Shown one piece after another: positions 22,940 to 31,734 of a DNA stretch of 36,949 bases (position 1 is the first letter of the stretch; each line of letters begins with the position of its first letter). Source of the stretch: Opitutia bacterium (GTDB taxonomy: Bacteria > Verrucomicrobiota > Verrucomicrobiia > Opitutales > T3Sed10-336). The DNA lies in assembly GCA_003558065.1 (NCBI GenBank), contig PWMU01000180.1:1-36949 (forward strand), given 5' to 3'. A model generated the notes under the pieces. The model was given only the letters and a program-made list of their open reading frames with translations, did not search any database and was not told where the DNA came from. Made by a program: the position numbers and the translations under genes.

Positions 22940-24433
22940 ATGAAAGCACTGTTGATTTATCCGGAATTTCCGGCGACGTATTGGAGTTTCAAACACGCAA
23001 TTCGTTTCCTGGGGAAACGCTCCGCCTTTCCGCCGCTCGGGTTGCTTACGGTGGCAGCCATGCTGCCCGCCGACAAGTGGGAGCTTCGCCTGGTGGATAT
23101 GAATGTGCGGCGCCTGAGGCCCAGAGATCTCAATTGGGCCGACATGGTCTTTATCGGCGGGATGATGGTCCAGAAGGAATCCGCCAGGACGGTTATTGCC
23201 CGCGCGCGGAGAGCGGGACTGCCCGTGGTTGCGGGAGGACCGTTGTTTACCTGCGAACCCGAATCCTTTCCCGAGGTGGACCACCTCGTCCTGAACGAGG
23301 CGGAAGTCACATTTCCCCGGTTCCTGGCCGACTGGGAAGCCGGCCATCCCGGGAGGTGCTACCGTAGCGCCGAGTTTCCCTCGCTGGAACAAACGCCCGT
23401 GCCGAGGTGGGACCTTATTGATATGGGGGATTATTCGTCGATGAGCCTCCAATTCTCCCGCGGTTGCCCGTTCGATTGTGATTTCTGCAACGTGACCGCG
23501 TTGCTCGGGCATAAGCCCCGTATCAAAACCTCGGCGCAGATCCTGGCGGAACTGGACGCCCTTTACGATTCAGGTTGGCGGGGGGCCGTCTTTTTCGTGG
23601 ACGACAATTTCATCGGAAACAAGCGCTTCCTGACCAGCGAACTTCTTCCAGCTCTCGCATCGTGGCAACGTGGGAGAAGCGGCATTCCGTTCTATACCGA
23701 GGCGTCGATCAATCTTTCCGACGACTCGAACCTGATGGCGTCGATGGTACGGGCGGGTTTTGACACGGTGTTTGTCGGTATTGAGACGCCCAGCGCCGAG
23801 GGATTGGCCGAATGCAACAAGCGCCAGAACAGCAATCGCGACCTGCTGGAGTGTGTCCGCACGATCCAGCGCGCCGGTTTGCAGGTCCAGGGAGGTTTCA
23901 TTGTCGGCTTTGACAGCGACGGGCCGGATATATTTCAGCGCCAAATCGACTTCATTCAGCAGAGCGGCATTGTCATGGCCATGGTGGGACTGCTCCAGGC
24001 GCCGGTGGGGACCCGCCTGTATGCCAGGTTAAAGAACGAAGGCCGCATCCGGGGGTTTTCAGGCGGCGACAACACGGCCTGTTCGACCAATATCGTCCCG
24101 CGAATGAACCTGGAGGCCCTTCAGGAGGGTTATCGCAGAATCTTCGAGAATATTTACCTGCCCAAACCCTACTATCAGCGGGTCAGGCGATTTCTTCAGG
24201 AGTATCGTCGTCCTGAAATCCGCCAGGGCATCAAAGGCGAACACATTCGCGCGTTCCTGAGGTCTGTGGTGCGGCTCGGGATCATCGGCAGGGAAAGAAT
24301 TCATTTCTGGCGCCTGATGATCTGGACTTTTCTGAACAGAAAGGATCTGTTCCCGACGGCGGTTACGCTCGCCATCATGGGCTTCCATTTCCGAAAAGTC
24401 TACGAGACCCAGTTGAACCGGCCGCGCTTTTAG
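22940..24433 (+). CDS. B12-binding-domain radical SAM protein (DUF4070-type C-terminus)
   Basis: 497 residues from the ATG at 22940; AGGG about 11 bases upstream is a weak ribosome site, but the protein then begins exactly with MKALLIYPEFP, the typical start of a cobalamin-binding domain (residues 1-135). The radical SAM motif is C176-x3-C180-x2-C183 (RGCPFDCDFC). The C-terminal 130 residues (after TNIVPRMN) resemble DUF4070, found in B12 radical SAM enzymes such as the hopanoid C-3 methylase HpnR and relatives. Such enzymes methylate or rearrange unactivated carbons, and are often lipid-related. No hopanoid genes are visible here, so the substrate is open. It is probably cytoplasmic. Confidence 0.87.
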   Translation: MKALLIYPEFPATYWSFKHAIRFLGKRSAFPPLGLLTVAAMLPADKWELRLVDMNVRRLRPRDLNWADMVFIGGMMVQKESARTVIARARRAGLPVVAGGPLFTCEPESFPEVDHLVLNEAEVTFPRFLADWEAGHPGRCYRSAEFPSLEQTPVPRWDLIDMGDYSSMSLQFSRGCPFDCDFCNVTALLGHKPRIKTSAQILAELDALYDSGWRGAVFFVDDNFIGNKRFLTSELLPALASWQRGRSGIPFYTEASINLSDDSNLMASMVRAGFDTVFVGIETPSAEGLAECNKRQNSNRDLLECVRTIQRAGLQVQGGFIVGFDSDGPDIFQRQIDFIQQSGIVMAMVGLLQAPVGTRLYARLKNEGRIRGFSGGDNTACSTNIVPRMNLEALQEGYRRIFENIYLPKPYYQRVRRFLQEYRRPEIRQGIKGEHIRAFLRSVVRLGIIGRERIHFWRLMIWTFLNRKDLFPTAVTLAIMGFHFRKVYETQLNRPRF

Positions 24434-24514
24434 GTTTCATGTGGGTATCAAGCCTTCGAAGGCAATAAGGGGCTTCATTGCGAAGGAAAGACCCGGTCGG
24501 TTTTGGCTGCCGGT

Positions 24515-24640
24515 TCAGTAACGGATTAACGCGTTCATGAGCGAGAACCCGAAGGCGGCACCGGTCATCAACAGGGCGCCCTGAACGGGCGCCGGCAGGC
24601 GGGTGAATCGCGAAGAATCAGTGTTGCGGCTACGCCACAT
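24515..24640 (-). pseudogene. Truncated N-terminus of an EamA/DMT-like membrane transporter
   Basis: Within the 305-base gap between the radical SAM gene and the metal-binding lipoprotein gene, a 41-codon minus-strand frame ends in PVQGALLMTGAAFGFSLMNA followed by LIRY and a stop. This looks like the first membrane helix of an EamA/DMT drug-metabolite transporter, which normally continues for about 250 more residues. No continuation was found in the frame after the stop. It is therefore probably a degenerate remnant. A perfect inverted repeat GGCGCCC-TGAAC-GGGCGCC (24575-24593) lies inside it. The rest of the gap (24434-24514 and 24641-24738) shows nothing recognisable. Confidence 0.35.
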
Positions 24641-24738
24641 CAGGAAAGGCTATCCGATAAGTCCTCCGCCGGAGCAACCGTCGCCTGGCCGAGGGCGGAT
24701 GCGATGCCAGGCACCGCGGACCCTGCCTTCGCCGGGGC

Positions 24739-25671
24739 TCAGTCCGAAGCAAACGCCCGGGCGAGGTTCTCCTTGTTTTGCCGCATAACCCCGAGGAAGT
24801 CATCGCCGTCCGGGGGCTGGCTGCACGGGTGGTACACGAGGCTTCTTATATTCCGTTCCTCGAGCCGTTCGGCGATTGCTTCGAGGGGTTCGTCTTCCCA
24901 CAGGATCCACTCCGCGGGATGGTCTTCCAGCTTTTCGTCGAGGGCATCCCATTCGGAGGCCGACGGCATTTCGTCGGGCTCCCAGTGGAGGTTCTTCAGA
25001 TTGAGCGAGTAACGGGCTTCCAGGTAATGATAAACAGGGTGGGAGGTGAGCAGCGGCCGACCCGCGTCCTGGCTGGTGATTTCCGCCAGGGTTTCGTCCA
25101 GAGCCCGAAGGTCCGCCGCGAGGTCGTCGAAGCGGCCGGCGAATTCTTCGGCATGGGAGGGAAGGCGCTCGCTCAAGGCCTCTTTGACGACGCGCGCGTG
25201 CTCGATGGCGAGCAGCGGGTCCAGCCAGGTGGTGAAGGCGGTTCCGGCGTGGGAGTGCGTGTCTCCGTCACCGTGGCTGTGGACCATGGCGTCCGGGACT
25301 TCGAGCAGGTGCTCCTGGATTTCACGTGCCGTGTTGACGGTTCTGTTCGCGGGCAGTGAGGCGTGTCCGGCCCAGCGGGCGTAACCAGCTCCGTTGAGAA
25401 GGATCAGGCCGGCTCCCTGGTAGTCGAGGATGGTTGCGTCGTCCGGCATCCATTCCGCGGGGTCGACATCCCCCGGCGCGGGGAAACGAACCTCCACCCG
25501 GTTGGCGCCGATACGTTCCGCGAAGTAGTGCAGCGGGTAATTGACGACGAAAACCGAAAGTGGTTGATCCTCCGTTGTCGTGGTCTCGGGTTCCCGTTCT
25601 TCCTGACACGCGGGGAATGCGAGCGCGAGGGCGGGAAGCAGCCAAAAGAGCCGTGTCGTTCGAAAGTTCAT
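24739..25671 (-). CDS. ZnuA-like metal ABC transporter substrate-binding lipoprotein
   Basis: 310 residues. A lipoprotein signal with FPAC (Cys22) is followed by the two-lobe metal-binding fold of the cluster 9 (ZnuA/TroA) family: YPLHYFAERIG near residue 45 and a histidine/aspartate-rich loop HSHGDGDTHSH (131-141). WLDP follows, then TSHPVYHYL with a ligand-type His. The usual first metal-ligand motif (P-H-x-x-E/x-P) reads DPAEWMP here, so that His is missing and metal preference may differ from classic ZnuA. It should bind zinc or a similar divalent metal outside the inner membrane. No ZnuB/ZnuC-type permease or ATPase genes are adjacent; the nearest ABC genes are FtsX/LolD type, 2.1 kb away on the same strand. 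Confidence 0.88.
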   Translation of the reverse strand: MNFRTTRLFWLLPALALAFPACQEEREPETTTTEDQPLSVFVVNYPLHYFAERIGANRVEVRFPAPGDVDPAEWMPDDATILDYQGAGLILLNGAGYARWAGHASLPANRTVNTAREIQEHLLEVPDAMVHSHGDGDTHSHAGTAFTTWLDPLLAIEHARVVKEALSERLPSHAEEFAGRFDDLAADLRALDETLAEITSQDAGRPLLTSHPVYHYLEARYSLNLKNLHWEPDEMPSASEWDALDEKLEDHPAEWILWEDEPLEAIAERLEERNIRSLVYHPCSQPPDGDDFLGVMRQNKENLARAFASD

Positions 25672-25778
25672 GCTGAATTGAGTGGTTGCCGGGAATAATC
25701 AGGTTCCGACTTGGACGGATCTTTCGCAATCCAAAAATAATTGCATTCCCGACCGGAGACGGGTAAGTCCTTCTTTCA

Positions 25779-27587
25779 ATGAAAAAAATACCTTTTTTCG
25801 TTCCGGGGTTCCGCTATTGCCTGATTACGGTCGCGCTTTCCGGGTTCGCTTTATCGGCATTTTCGGGAGAAGCACCGCAGCAGGCAAGCGAAGTGGTCAT
25901 TGAGTTCGACGCCACTTGGCGCTATCACGATGGCAACGAAGACCTTGGAACCGCTTGGAGGGAACCCGATTACGACGATGGTGACTGGGGCGAGGGGCCC
26001 GCTCTGCTCGGTTACGACACCGGGAATCGCAGTCACAGGTGGCCGGAGCCGGGGTTGCGGACCCAACTGGAGGAAAATCTGGTTACCTATTATTTTCGCA
26101 AGGAGTTCGAGTACCATGGCTCAACCGAAGGGCGGCGCTTGCGAATCGAGCAGATCATTGACGATGGGGCCGTTTATTATCTCAATGGGGAAGAGATCGC
26201 CCGAAGCGAACTGATCCCGGAGGGAGCGGTTGATTTCGAAACCGAAGCCACCACTCACACCAATCCCTGGGAGGAACATGAAACCCTGGAAGTGGAGGAC
26301 GCGCCGCTGCGCGAGGGCCGTAATGTGCTGGCGGTCTCGGTCCACAACACGTCCGCCACCAGTTCGGACATCTGTCTGGGGGCCCGGGTAAGTGTCGAGG
26401 AGCCGACCGAAGACCCGGTTGCCCTGTACCTGAGCTGGCAAAACGATCCGACGACCACCATGACCATTCAGTGGCACACCGAGGGGGACACCGGCTTGGC
26501 TGAACTGGAATACGGTCCCCTGGGAAGCGATGAACTGAGTACGGTTGAGCCGGAAAGCCACGCTATGGTGTTTTCCGATCGGATTATCCATACCGTGGAA
26601 ATCACCGGACTGGAGCCGGAGTCGGAACACCGGTTTCGCCTAAATAATATCGTGGATGGAATGAACAGCTCGTTCTACAAGTTTCGCACGATGCCGGAGA
26701 CCGCTTACCGTCCGATCCGGATGGTTGTCGGGGGGGACGTTCTTCACCAGGAGGCGTGGATGCGCCAGGTTAATGAAGAAGCGATGCGCTTCGATCCGGA
26801 TTTTATCGCCTGGGGGGGTGATCTCGCCTATTCCGATGGACGCGAGGACCGGGTGGAGCGGGAGTACACGTTCTTCCGTGTGATGATGGAAACCCTGATT
26901 GCGGACGATGGGCGTGTGGTTCCGGTGCTTATGGGGATCGGCAATCACGAGATCCGGGGTCATTATTATTGGGGGCACGACCGCGGTCGCGACTCTTATG
27001 AGGATACCGACGAATACCGTGAGGAAATCGCCCCGTACTATTATAACCTGTTCGCGTTTCCGGGGCATCCGGGGTATGGGTACCTGGATTTTGGCGATTA
27101 CATGAGCCTGATTTTCCTGGATTCCGATCATTCGGGTCCGGTGGAAGGGACGCAGACCGAGTGGTTGGAGGAGGTGCTCGCCGAACGGGAAGACGTGACG
27201 CACCTGTTTCCGATTTACCACGTGCCTTCCTACCCGTCGGTACGGAATTTCGACGGGGGAGTCAGCCGGAATATTCGCGAGCATTGGCTTCCGCTTTTTG
27301 AGGAAACGCAGGTGAGGGTCGCCTTCGAAAATCACGATCACGCTTACAAACGCACGGTTCCGATCCGGCAGGAAGCCGAGGACGAGGATGGAATCGTGTT
27401 CATTGGCGACGGCGCCTGGGGCGTGGGAGAGCGACAGGTGCATAACGCGCGGGACACCTGGTATTTGGAGCGAAGCGAATCGATCCGCCATCTCATACTT
27501 GTTACCATCCGGAACGATTTCACCGACATTAAGATGATCAATCGCGAGGGACAACTGATCGACCACTATATTCCGCGCAAACGGTAG
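25779..27587 (+). CDS. Secreted purple acid phosphatase-like metallophosphoesterase
   Basis: 602 residues with a signal peptide (hydrophobic run ending SAFSG near residue 30). Residues about 38-207 form a galactose-binding/jelly-roll module; 212-305 a fibronectin III-like domain as in the N-terminus of purple acid phosphatases; 312-560 the calcineurin-type metallophosphatase. Metal motifs in order: VGGD (Asp320), GGDLAY (Asp348, Tyr351), GNHE (389-391), His481 (YHVPSYPS) and NHDHAYKRT (His519, His521) in place of the usual GHxHxYxR. It should hydrolyse phosphate esters outside the cytoplasm. It stands alone on the plus strand, divergent from the metal-binding lipoprotein gene by 107 bases. 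Phosphate scavenging is an inference. Confidence 0.9.
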   Translation: MKKIPFFVPGFRYCLITVALSGFALSAFSGEAPQQASEVVIEFDATWRYHDGNEDLGTAWREPDYDDGDWGEGPALLGYDTGNRSHRWPEPGLRTQLEENLVTYYFRKEFEYHGSTEGRRLRIEQIIDDGAVYYLNGEEIARSELIPEGAVDFETEATTHTNPWEEHETLEVEDAPLREGRNVLAVSVHNTSATSSDICLGARVSVEEPTEDPVALYLSWQNDPTTTMTIQWHTEGDTGLAELEYGPLGSDELSTVEPESHAMVFSDRIIHTVEITGLEPESEHRFRLNNIVDGMNSSFYKFRTMPETAYRPIRMVVGGDVLHQEAWMRQVNEEAMRFDPDFIAWGGDLAYSDGREDRVEREYTFFRVMMETLIADDGRVVPVLMGIGNHEIRGHYYWGHDRGRDSYEDTDEYREEIAPYYYNLFAFPGHPGYGYLDFGDYMSLIFLDSDHSGPVEGTQTEWLEEVLAEREDVTHLFPIYHVPSYPSVRNFDGGVSRNIREHWLPLFEETQVRVAFENHDHAYKRTVPIRQEAEDEDGIVFIGDGAWGVGERQVHNARDTWYLERSESIRHLILVTIRNDFTDIKMINREGQLIDHYIPRKR

Positions 27588-27693
27588 TTTCCGTTAAACG
27601 GAAATTCATGCAAAACCGAAACGCCCCACTGCTTTTGCCATGATATTTCCTCTTGGTACCGGCTCCGCCGGGTTGGGAGTCTGAATGGCACTT

Positions 27694-27774
27694 GGTTAAG
27701 GCGCTGGCTCGAAGTAGCTTAGGCTTCCAGCCTGAGACAAAACGCTGGAAGCGTGTTTTACTTCGGGCTTAACC
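27694..27774. repeat. Nested three-stem palindromic element between convergent genes
   Basis: Three perfect inverted repeats are nested around one axis: GGTTAAG (27694-27700) with CTTAACC (27768-27774); CGAAGTA (27710-27716) with TACTTCG (27759-27765); GCTTCCAG (27723-27730) with CTGGAAGC (27745-27752), leaving a 14-base loop. Such a shape suggests an interspersed palindromic repeat or a structured RNA. It lies between the 3' end of the metallophosphatase gene and the 3' end of the ABC permease gene, where it could end transcription from both sides. The whole gap (27588-27785) holds nothing else. Confidence 0.65.
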
Positions 27775-27785
27775 GTGGCATTCCT

Positions 27786-28964
27786 CTACCCGGTGAGCGT
27801 CTGGATCCACGTTCGTGCCGCCTGCACAGTGATCCACGCGGCCACGAGGGCGAGTCCGGCGCTGATCAGGAGGAGTACCGCCAGTTCGGCCGCCTGAAGC
27901 ATGAAAAGGGTTCCGCGGCTGCATCCGAGGTGGAACATCGTCTCCACCTCGGCACGGCGCAGACGCAGCGAAAGGAGCATCACCAGCGCGACGAATAAAG
28001 CCACCACTCCGGACATGAGGAGGTGGTGCACATCGAAGAATCGCTTGAGCTGGATGACCATGCCGAGCAGTTCCTCTGTCACCTCCAGAGGACGCCAGGC
28101 CTGATACCGGGAGTCCTCGCCGACGTAGCGCCCGAGAAGCAGCGTGGCCCCGCGTTCGTCATTCGGGACCGCGATCACCGCGGTCAGAGGAAAGTCGTCG
28201 GGATCGCCGTGAAAGTGAAAACTGTCGAGGTTTTCCGGGGTGATTCTCGTGTGGGTGCGCAACGCGGGACTGGCGATGATTCGTTCGTCATCCCGTTCGA
28301 GGATGCTTTCGGGATCGCTCCCGGCGTCGAGGTCTTCGTGTCCGTGACCGATCCCCTCGATCACCCACGCGGTGTTGAGATCGACGAAAACAGCGCGGTC
28401 ATCCGGAGAACGCGAGCGCTCCAGCACACCCGTGACCCGCATGTCGAGGGGGTAGACGCCGCCCAGGTCGAAAACGTCCTCCGGGTCCGACAGAAGGCGA
28501 TCGCCCGGTTCAAGGCCAAGTCGCTGCGCTACCTGCCAGCCGACAACACAGTCTCCCAGGCGGGTCGGGAGATGGCCCTCGGCGACCCTGAAGCCGCGAA
28601 ATTCGAAGTAGTCAAGGGTGGTTCCAACGATCGGGTGGCCGCGGGCATGGTAGCGAACGAAAAGCGGGATCGGCGTGGCATAACCGCTTTCGGCGACCCT
28701 GCGGCTCGTTTCCCGCGGAATCGTTCCGGGCGATTCGGTTTGGAACGATAGAGCGTGGAGAACCAGGTCGAACCGGCTCCCTTCAGGTCCGATCACGATC
28801 GGTGTCGCCTCGGCCCGCCGTACCATTTCCGACTGGAGCAGACCCACCAGCCAATGCACCGTCAGGGGAAGATAGAGAGCGGCGGTCAGACAGACGATCA
28901 AGGTGAGCGTCTTGCCTTTGTTATGGGCGAGGTAATGCCAGATCAGCGGAAAAATCTTGTTCAT
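27786..28964 (-). CDS. FtsX/MacB-type ABC transporter permease
   Basis: 392 residues. One membrane helix near residues 17-42 is followed by a large extracytoplasmic domain (about 45-300, MacB periplasmic-core-like) and three C-terminal helices (about 305-390), the FtsX/LolC/MacB topology. The cytoplasmic segment after the second helix (LRLRRAEVETMFHLGCSRG) matches the coupling region of this family. These permeases move lipoproteins, peptides or antibiotics, or transmit force to periplasmic partners rather than form a channel. It is the third gene of the operon; its start overlaps the ATPase stop by four bases. The substrate is unknown. Confidence 0.87.
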   Translation of the reverse strand: MNKIFPLIWHYLAHNKGKTLTLIVCLTAALYLPLTVHWLVGLLQSEMVRRAEATPIVIGPEGSRFDLVLHALSFQTESPGTIPRETSRRVAESGYATPIPLFVRYHARGHPIVGTTLDYFEFRGFRVAEGHLPTRLGDCVVGWQVAQRLGLEPGDRLLSDPEDVFDLGGVYPLDMRVTGVLERSRSPDDRAVFVDLNTAWVIEGIGHGHEDLDAGSDPESILERDDERIIASPALRTHTRITPENLDSFHFHGDPDDFPLTAVIAVPNDERGATLLLGRYVGEDSRYQAWRPLEVTEELLGMVIQLKRFFDVHHLLMSGVVALFVALVMLLSLRLRRAEVETMFHLGCSRGTLFMLQAAELAVLLLISAGLALVAAWITVQAARTWIQTLTG

Positions 28965-29623
28965 TCGGCGTGAAAGTCCTGAAAATCGATGACTTGCTGA
29001 AACCCTTCCAGCAATTCCCGGTCGTGAGTCACCATCACCAGCGTGGCCGCGCGTTTCTCGGTTTCCTCGAACAGGATCCTTAGGATTTTCCGCTTGTTGG
29101 CGGGATCGAGGTTGCCGGTGGGTTCGTCCGCCAGAACGAGATTCGGCTGTGTGACCAGCGCGCGACAGATCGCCACCCGCTGGCTTTCGCCCTGCGACAG
29201 CTCATTTATGCCCCGTTTTCTCTTCTCGGTGATCCCGGTTGCCGCAATGAGTTGCTCCGCCCGTTCGGCCGCTTCCGGAGTCCAGTTCAGGGCGGGATTA
29301 ATGCGAAAAGGCAGTCGGATATTCTGCTCCACGTTCAAATACTCGATCAGTTGAAAATCCTGAAAAACAAAACCGATCGAGGTGATCCGAAAGGCACGCC
29401 GGGCGGCGTCGCCGAGTCCGGGGAGTTCCACGGAATCCAGGGAAAGGCTCCCTGATTCAGGCAGATGGATACCCGCCAGGAGCCGGAGAAGAGTGGTTTT
29501 CCCCGAGCCGCTGGGTCCCACGAACGCCACGCGACTGCCGCTTGCCACTTCGAGTTCCGGTATATGCAGCCGGAACGTGCGATGGGGGTATTCGAAGGTG
29601 AGCCGGGAAATTCGGATGTTCAT
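28961..29623 (-). CDS. LolD/MacB-type ABC transporter ATP-binding protein
   Basis: 220 residues, the size of LolD-type ATPases. Walker A GPSGSGKTT (36-44), Q-loop FVFQD, signature LSQGESQR (Gln in place of the usual Gly-Gly), Walker B VLADEP with the NLD D-loop, and switch His in VTHD are all visible. It pairs with the FtsX-type permease downstream and the exported protein upstream; both junctions are ATGA overlaps, so the three products probably form one complex in the inner membrane. Confidence 0.92.
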   Translation of the reverse strand: MNIRISRLTFEYPHRTFRLHIPELEVASGSRVAFVGPSGSGKTTLLRLLAGIHLPESGSLSLDSVELPGLGDAARRAFRITSIGFVFQDFQLIEYLNVEQNIRLPFRINPALNWTPEAAERAEQLIAATGITEKRKRGINELSQGESQRVAICRALVTQPNLVLADEPTGNLDPANKRKILRILFEETEKRAATLVMVTHDRELLEGFQQVIDFQDFHAE

Positions 29624-31506
29624 TGCCGCAAGCGAATCCGCCTGTCGATCCTTTCCTCCTGAAGCGGCTCAAAGTCCGTGATTTTCCATCCTTCGGGGAA
29701 GCCTTTTATGATAAAGAGCGCTTCATAGCTGTTCGTCCGTGTATGAATGTGTCCCCAGTGTTCAATGGTGCCGGTGACGGTCCAAGTGCATTGGTAAGCG
29801 AAGCTCGGGTAGGCGGGCGAGGATTTGACGTGGAGCTGCCGGGCCCCGTCGAGAATTTCGATTTCGTCAATGCGCGAAACAGCGCCGCCCTGTTCTTCCA
29901 CAGTCAGATTCCTCCGGATCTGCAGATAAAGATCCTCAAGGAGTGGTCCAGCAACGCTTTGATTGAGAGCGTCATAGATCCGCTCCTCGTCGCGGTACTG
30001 GAAGGCACGGTAGATGTTTCGATGAAGCTTTTCGAAGAGCAAGGAAGCCTGCTCGTTGTCGATTTCGGGGTGCGATTGAAAGGGATGTGGTATTTCCGCG
30101 CGGGCGTAGGGCAGGGTCGCGAGGGCGCCGATCGCGAGTCCTCCGGCAACTATCGCGCACGCGAGACGACGGCGGACGGGCCCCGCCCGGAGTCCCGCCA
30201 GCGCGAGAATCACGGCCGCTCCTCCGCCGGTCAGTGAGAAAAGGGGGAGTTGGATCTTCGGCGGCGGGGCGGGCTTTTCAATGCCGGCGAACTGCGGGAA
30301 TTCACGGTCGCGGTCATTCTCCCACTCAAAAGCCGTCCGCCGCGGATGCAGGGTGTTTTCCCTTGTTTCGTCTTCGAAAACGTAAACCGTCGGTTTGAAG
30401 ACGGGAAGACGTTCGTCAAAATAATTCCACTCGAACTTGAGACTCTCCGCTGTTTCCTCAGTCGGGAACGAGAGAATGACTCCGACCCGCGCATTGTGGA
30501 CGCTGACATCGCGTTCAGGAGATTCCCGGGCGAAATCCCGGAACTCCGGACCGAAAAAGTCCAGGCGATCAAGCTCCGGAGACACGGGAGAGCCGTCAAT
30601 CTCGACCCGGTTGTGTTCGGCGAGGAACGACGAAACCGCCTCGCCGGCTGCTTGCTGTTCCTCCACGGTCATGACATCCGGGTCCGCCCGTTCCAGGGGA
30701 AGCCAGGTCTCGAGCGTCAGCAGGGGGATCAGGATTTCGTGCCGGATTTCCGTGTCGGTGATATAGACGTAACTGTAAACCGCACTGTAACTGGTAATCC
30801 CCAGCGCATCCTCCCGGCGTTGCTTGAGTCGCTCACGTGCCTGATCGAGATCGTCCCGGGCCCGCTCCCAGCCGGCATCCCAATCAAGCCGCACGGTATG
30901 GGCGGTGCCATGACTGAGCATCACTGATTCCATGTGAACGCCGTGATGAAAAAAACGCACTCCCATCTCTGCCGGGACCGCCGGTTCGTCTCCTCCGAAA
31001 TTCTGGGAAACCGTCAGGAACTCCGGCCGCTCCTCCAGGGGAAACTCGAAATGGTAGCGAATGGAGTAGGCCATGAGGTCGTCGATGTGCACGCCCTCAT
31101 CGTCCAACTCGGAAAAGTCAATATCGACGATTTCGCCGCTCAGTCGATTCCCGTCCCGGTCGCGGAGATGGAGGTAGCGTAAAAGAAATTTCTGATGCTC
31201 GCGCGCCTGTTCCTTGAGGTCGTCGGCGGGGAAGCGGAACTCATCGTCGCTCTCCATCCAGTAATACAGGATCAGGTCCTCGACGAGCATGTTCAGTTCG
31301 GCCGTTACTCTCTCGTCTTCGACATTGACAAACACGGAGGTCAGGGAGATCGGATGGGCCGCGGAGGGGGATCCTCCGCAGAGCAGGAAGAACAGAGCCA
31401 GGGATGCCGCGTGCCGCAATGATTGAACGAGTGAAAGGGCGCGGCGGGAATGTCCGGCGGGTTCTTGTTCTCGTCCGAATGTCCTCATTGGCTTCATCAT
31501 CCGCAC
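29620..31506 (-). CDS. Large exported/membrane protein of the ABC operon, function unknown
   Basis: 628 residues, first gene of the operon. A signal peptide (hydrophobic 33-44) has a likely cleavage site SPSAA-HPIS, so the mature protein would begin with His51; an exported protein beginning with AHP is also typical of HupE/CopC-type metal proteins, but similarity is only suggestive. Residues about 52-400 form a soluble domain with a coiled-coil-like charged segment (ARDDLDQARERLKQRRED). Two hydrophobic segments follow (about 425-442 and 448-468), then a C-terminal domain of about 150 residues with an NTF2/Tim44-like look. It is probably the extracytoplasmic partner of the FtsX/LolD-type transporter encoded next, with ATGA overlap. 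No catalytic motif recognised. Confidence 0.75.
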   Translation of the reverse strand: MRMMKPMRTFGREQEPAGHSRRALSLVQSLRHAASLALFFLLCGGSPSAAHPISLTSVFVNVEDERVTAELNMLVEDLILYYWMESDDEFRFPADDLKEQAREHQKFLLRYLHLRDRDGNRLSGEIVDIDFSELDDEGVHIDDLMAYSIRYHFEFPLEERPEFLTVSQNFGGDEPAVPAEMGVRFFHHGVHMESVMLSHGTAHTVRLDWDAGWERARDDLDQARERLKQRREDALGITSYSAVYSYVYITDTEIRHEILIPLLTLETWLPLERADPDVMTVEEQQAAGEAVSSFLAEHNRVEIDGSPVSPELDRLDFFGPEFRDFARESPERDVSVHNARVGVILSFPTEETAESLKFEWNYFDERLPVFKPTVYVFEDETRENTLHPRRTAFEWENDRDREFPQFAGIEKPAPPPKIQLPLFSLTGGGAAVILALAGLRAGPVRRRLACAIVAGGLAIGALATLPYARAEIPHPFQSHPEIDNEQASLLFEKLHRNIYRAFQYRDEERIYDALNQSVAGPLLEDLYLQIRRNLTVEEQGGAVSRIDEIEILDGARQLHVKSSPAYPSFAYQCTWTVTGTIEHWGHIHTRTNSYEALFIIKGFPEGWKITDFEPLQEERIDRRIRLRQ

Positions 31507-31734
31507 GCTGTCCGATTTTTCAACCCAACAAGCGGATCAGTTGACGGCTTCCGGTTGTTGTCGGTCGAATGGCTCCTGGAGGCCGGGATGGTTGAAGAAA
31601 TTTCAAAAAATGCAGCGAGCCGGACAAGCAAAGCCCAGCTGAATGGATTTCGGTGTGAGATCCTTTGGTACACGGGGTTTGAAACGCTAGTAATTGAGGC
31701 CGTGCTTGATTAGTCCGGCCTCGGAAGGGAATCG

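Noticed and set aside
25725-25755. Weak inverted repeat GCAAT...ATTGC before the metal-binding lipoprotein gene, considered as a Zur box
   Set aside because: Only five-base arms around a nine-base centre; it does not match known Zur consensus sequences well enough.
31665-31695. TTGGTA and TAGTAA with 17-base spacing upstream of adk, considered as a promoter
   Set aside because: Hexamers match the consensus too poorly to separate them from chance.
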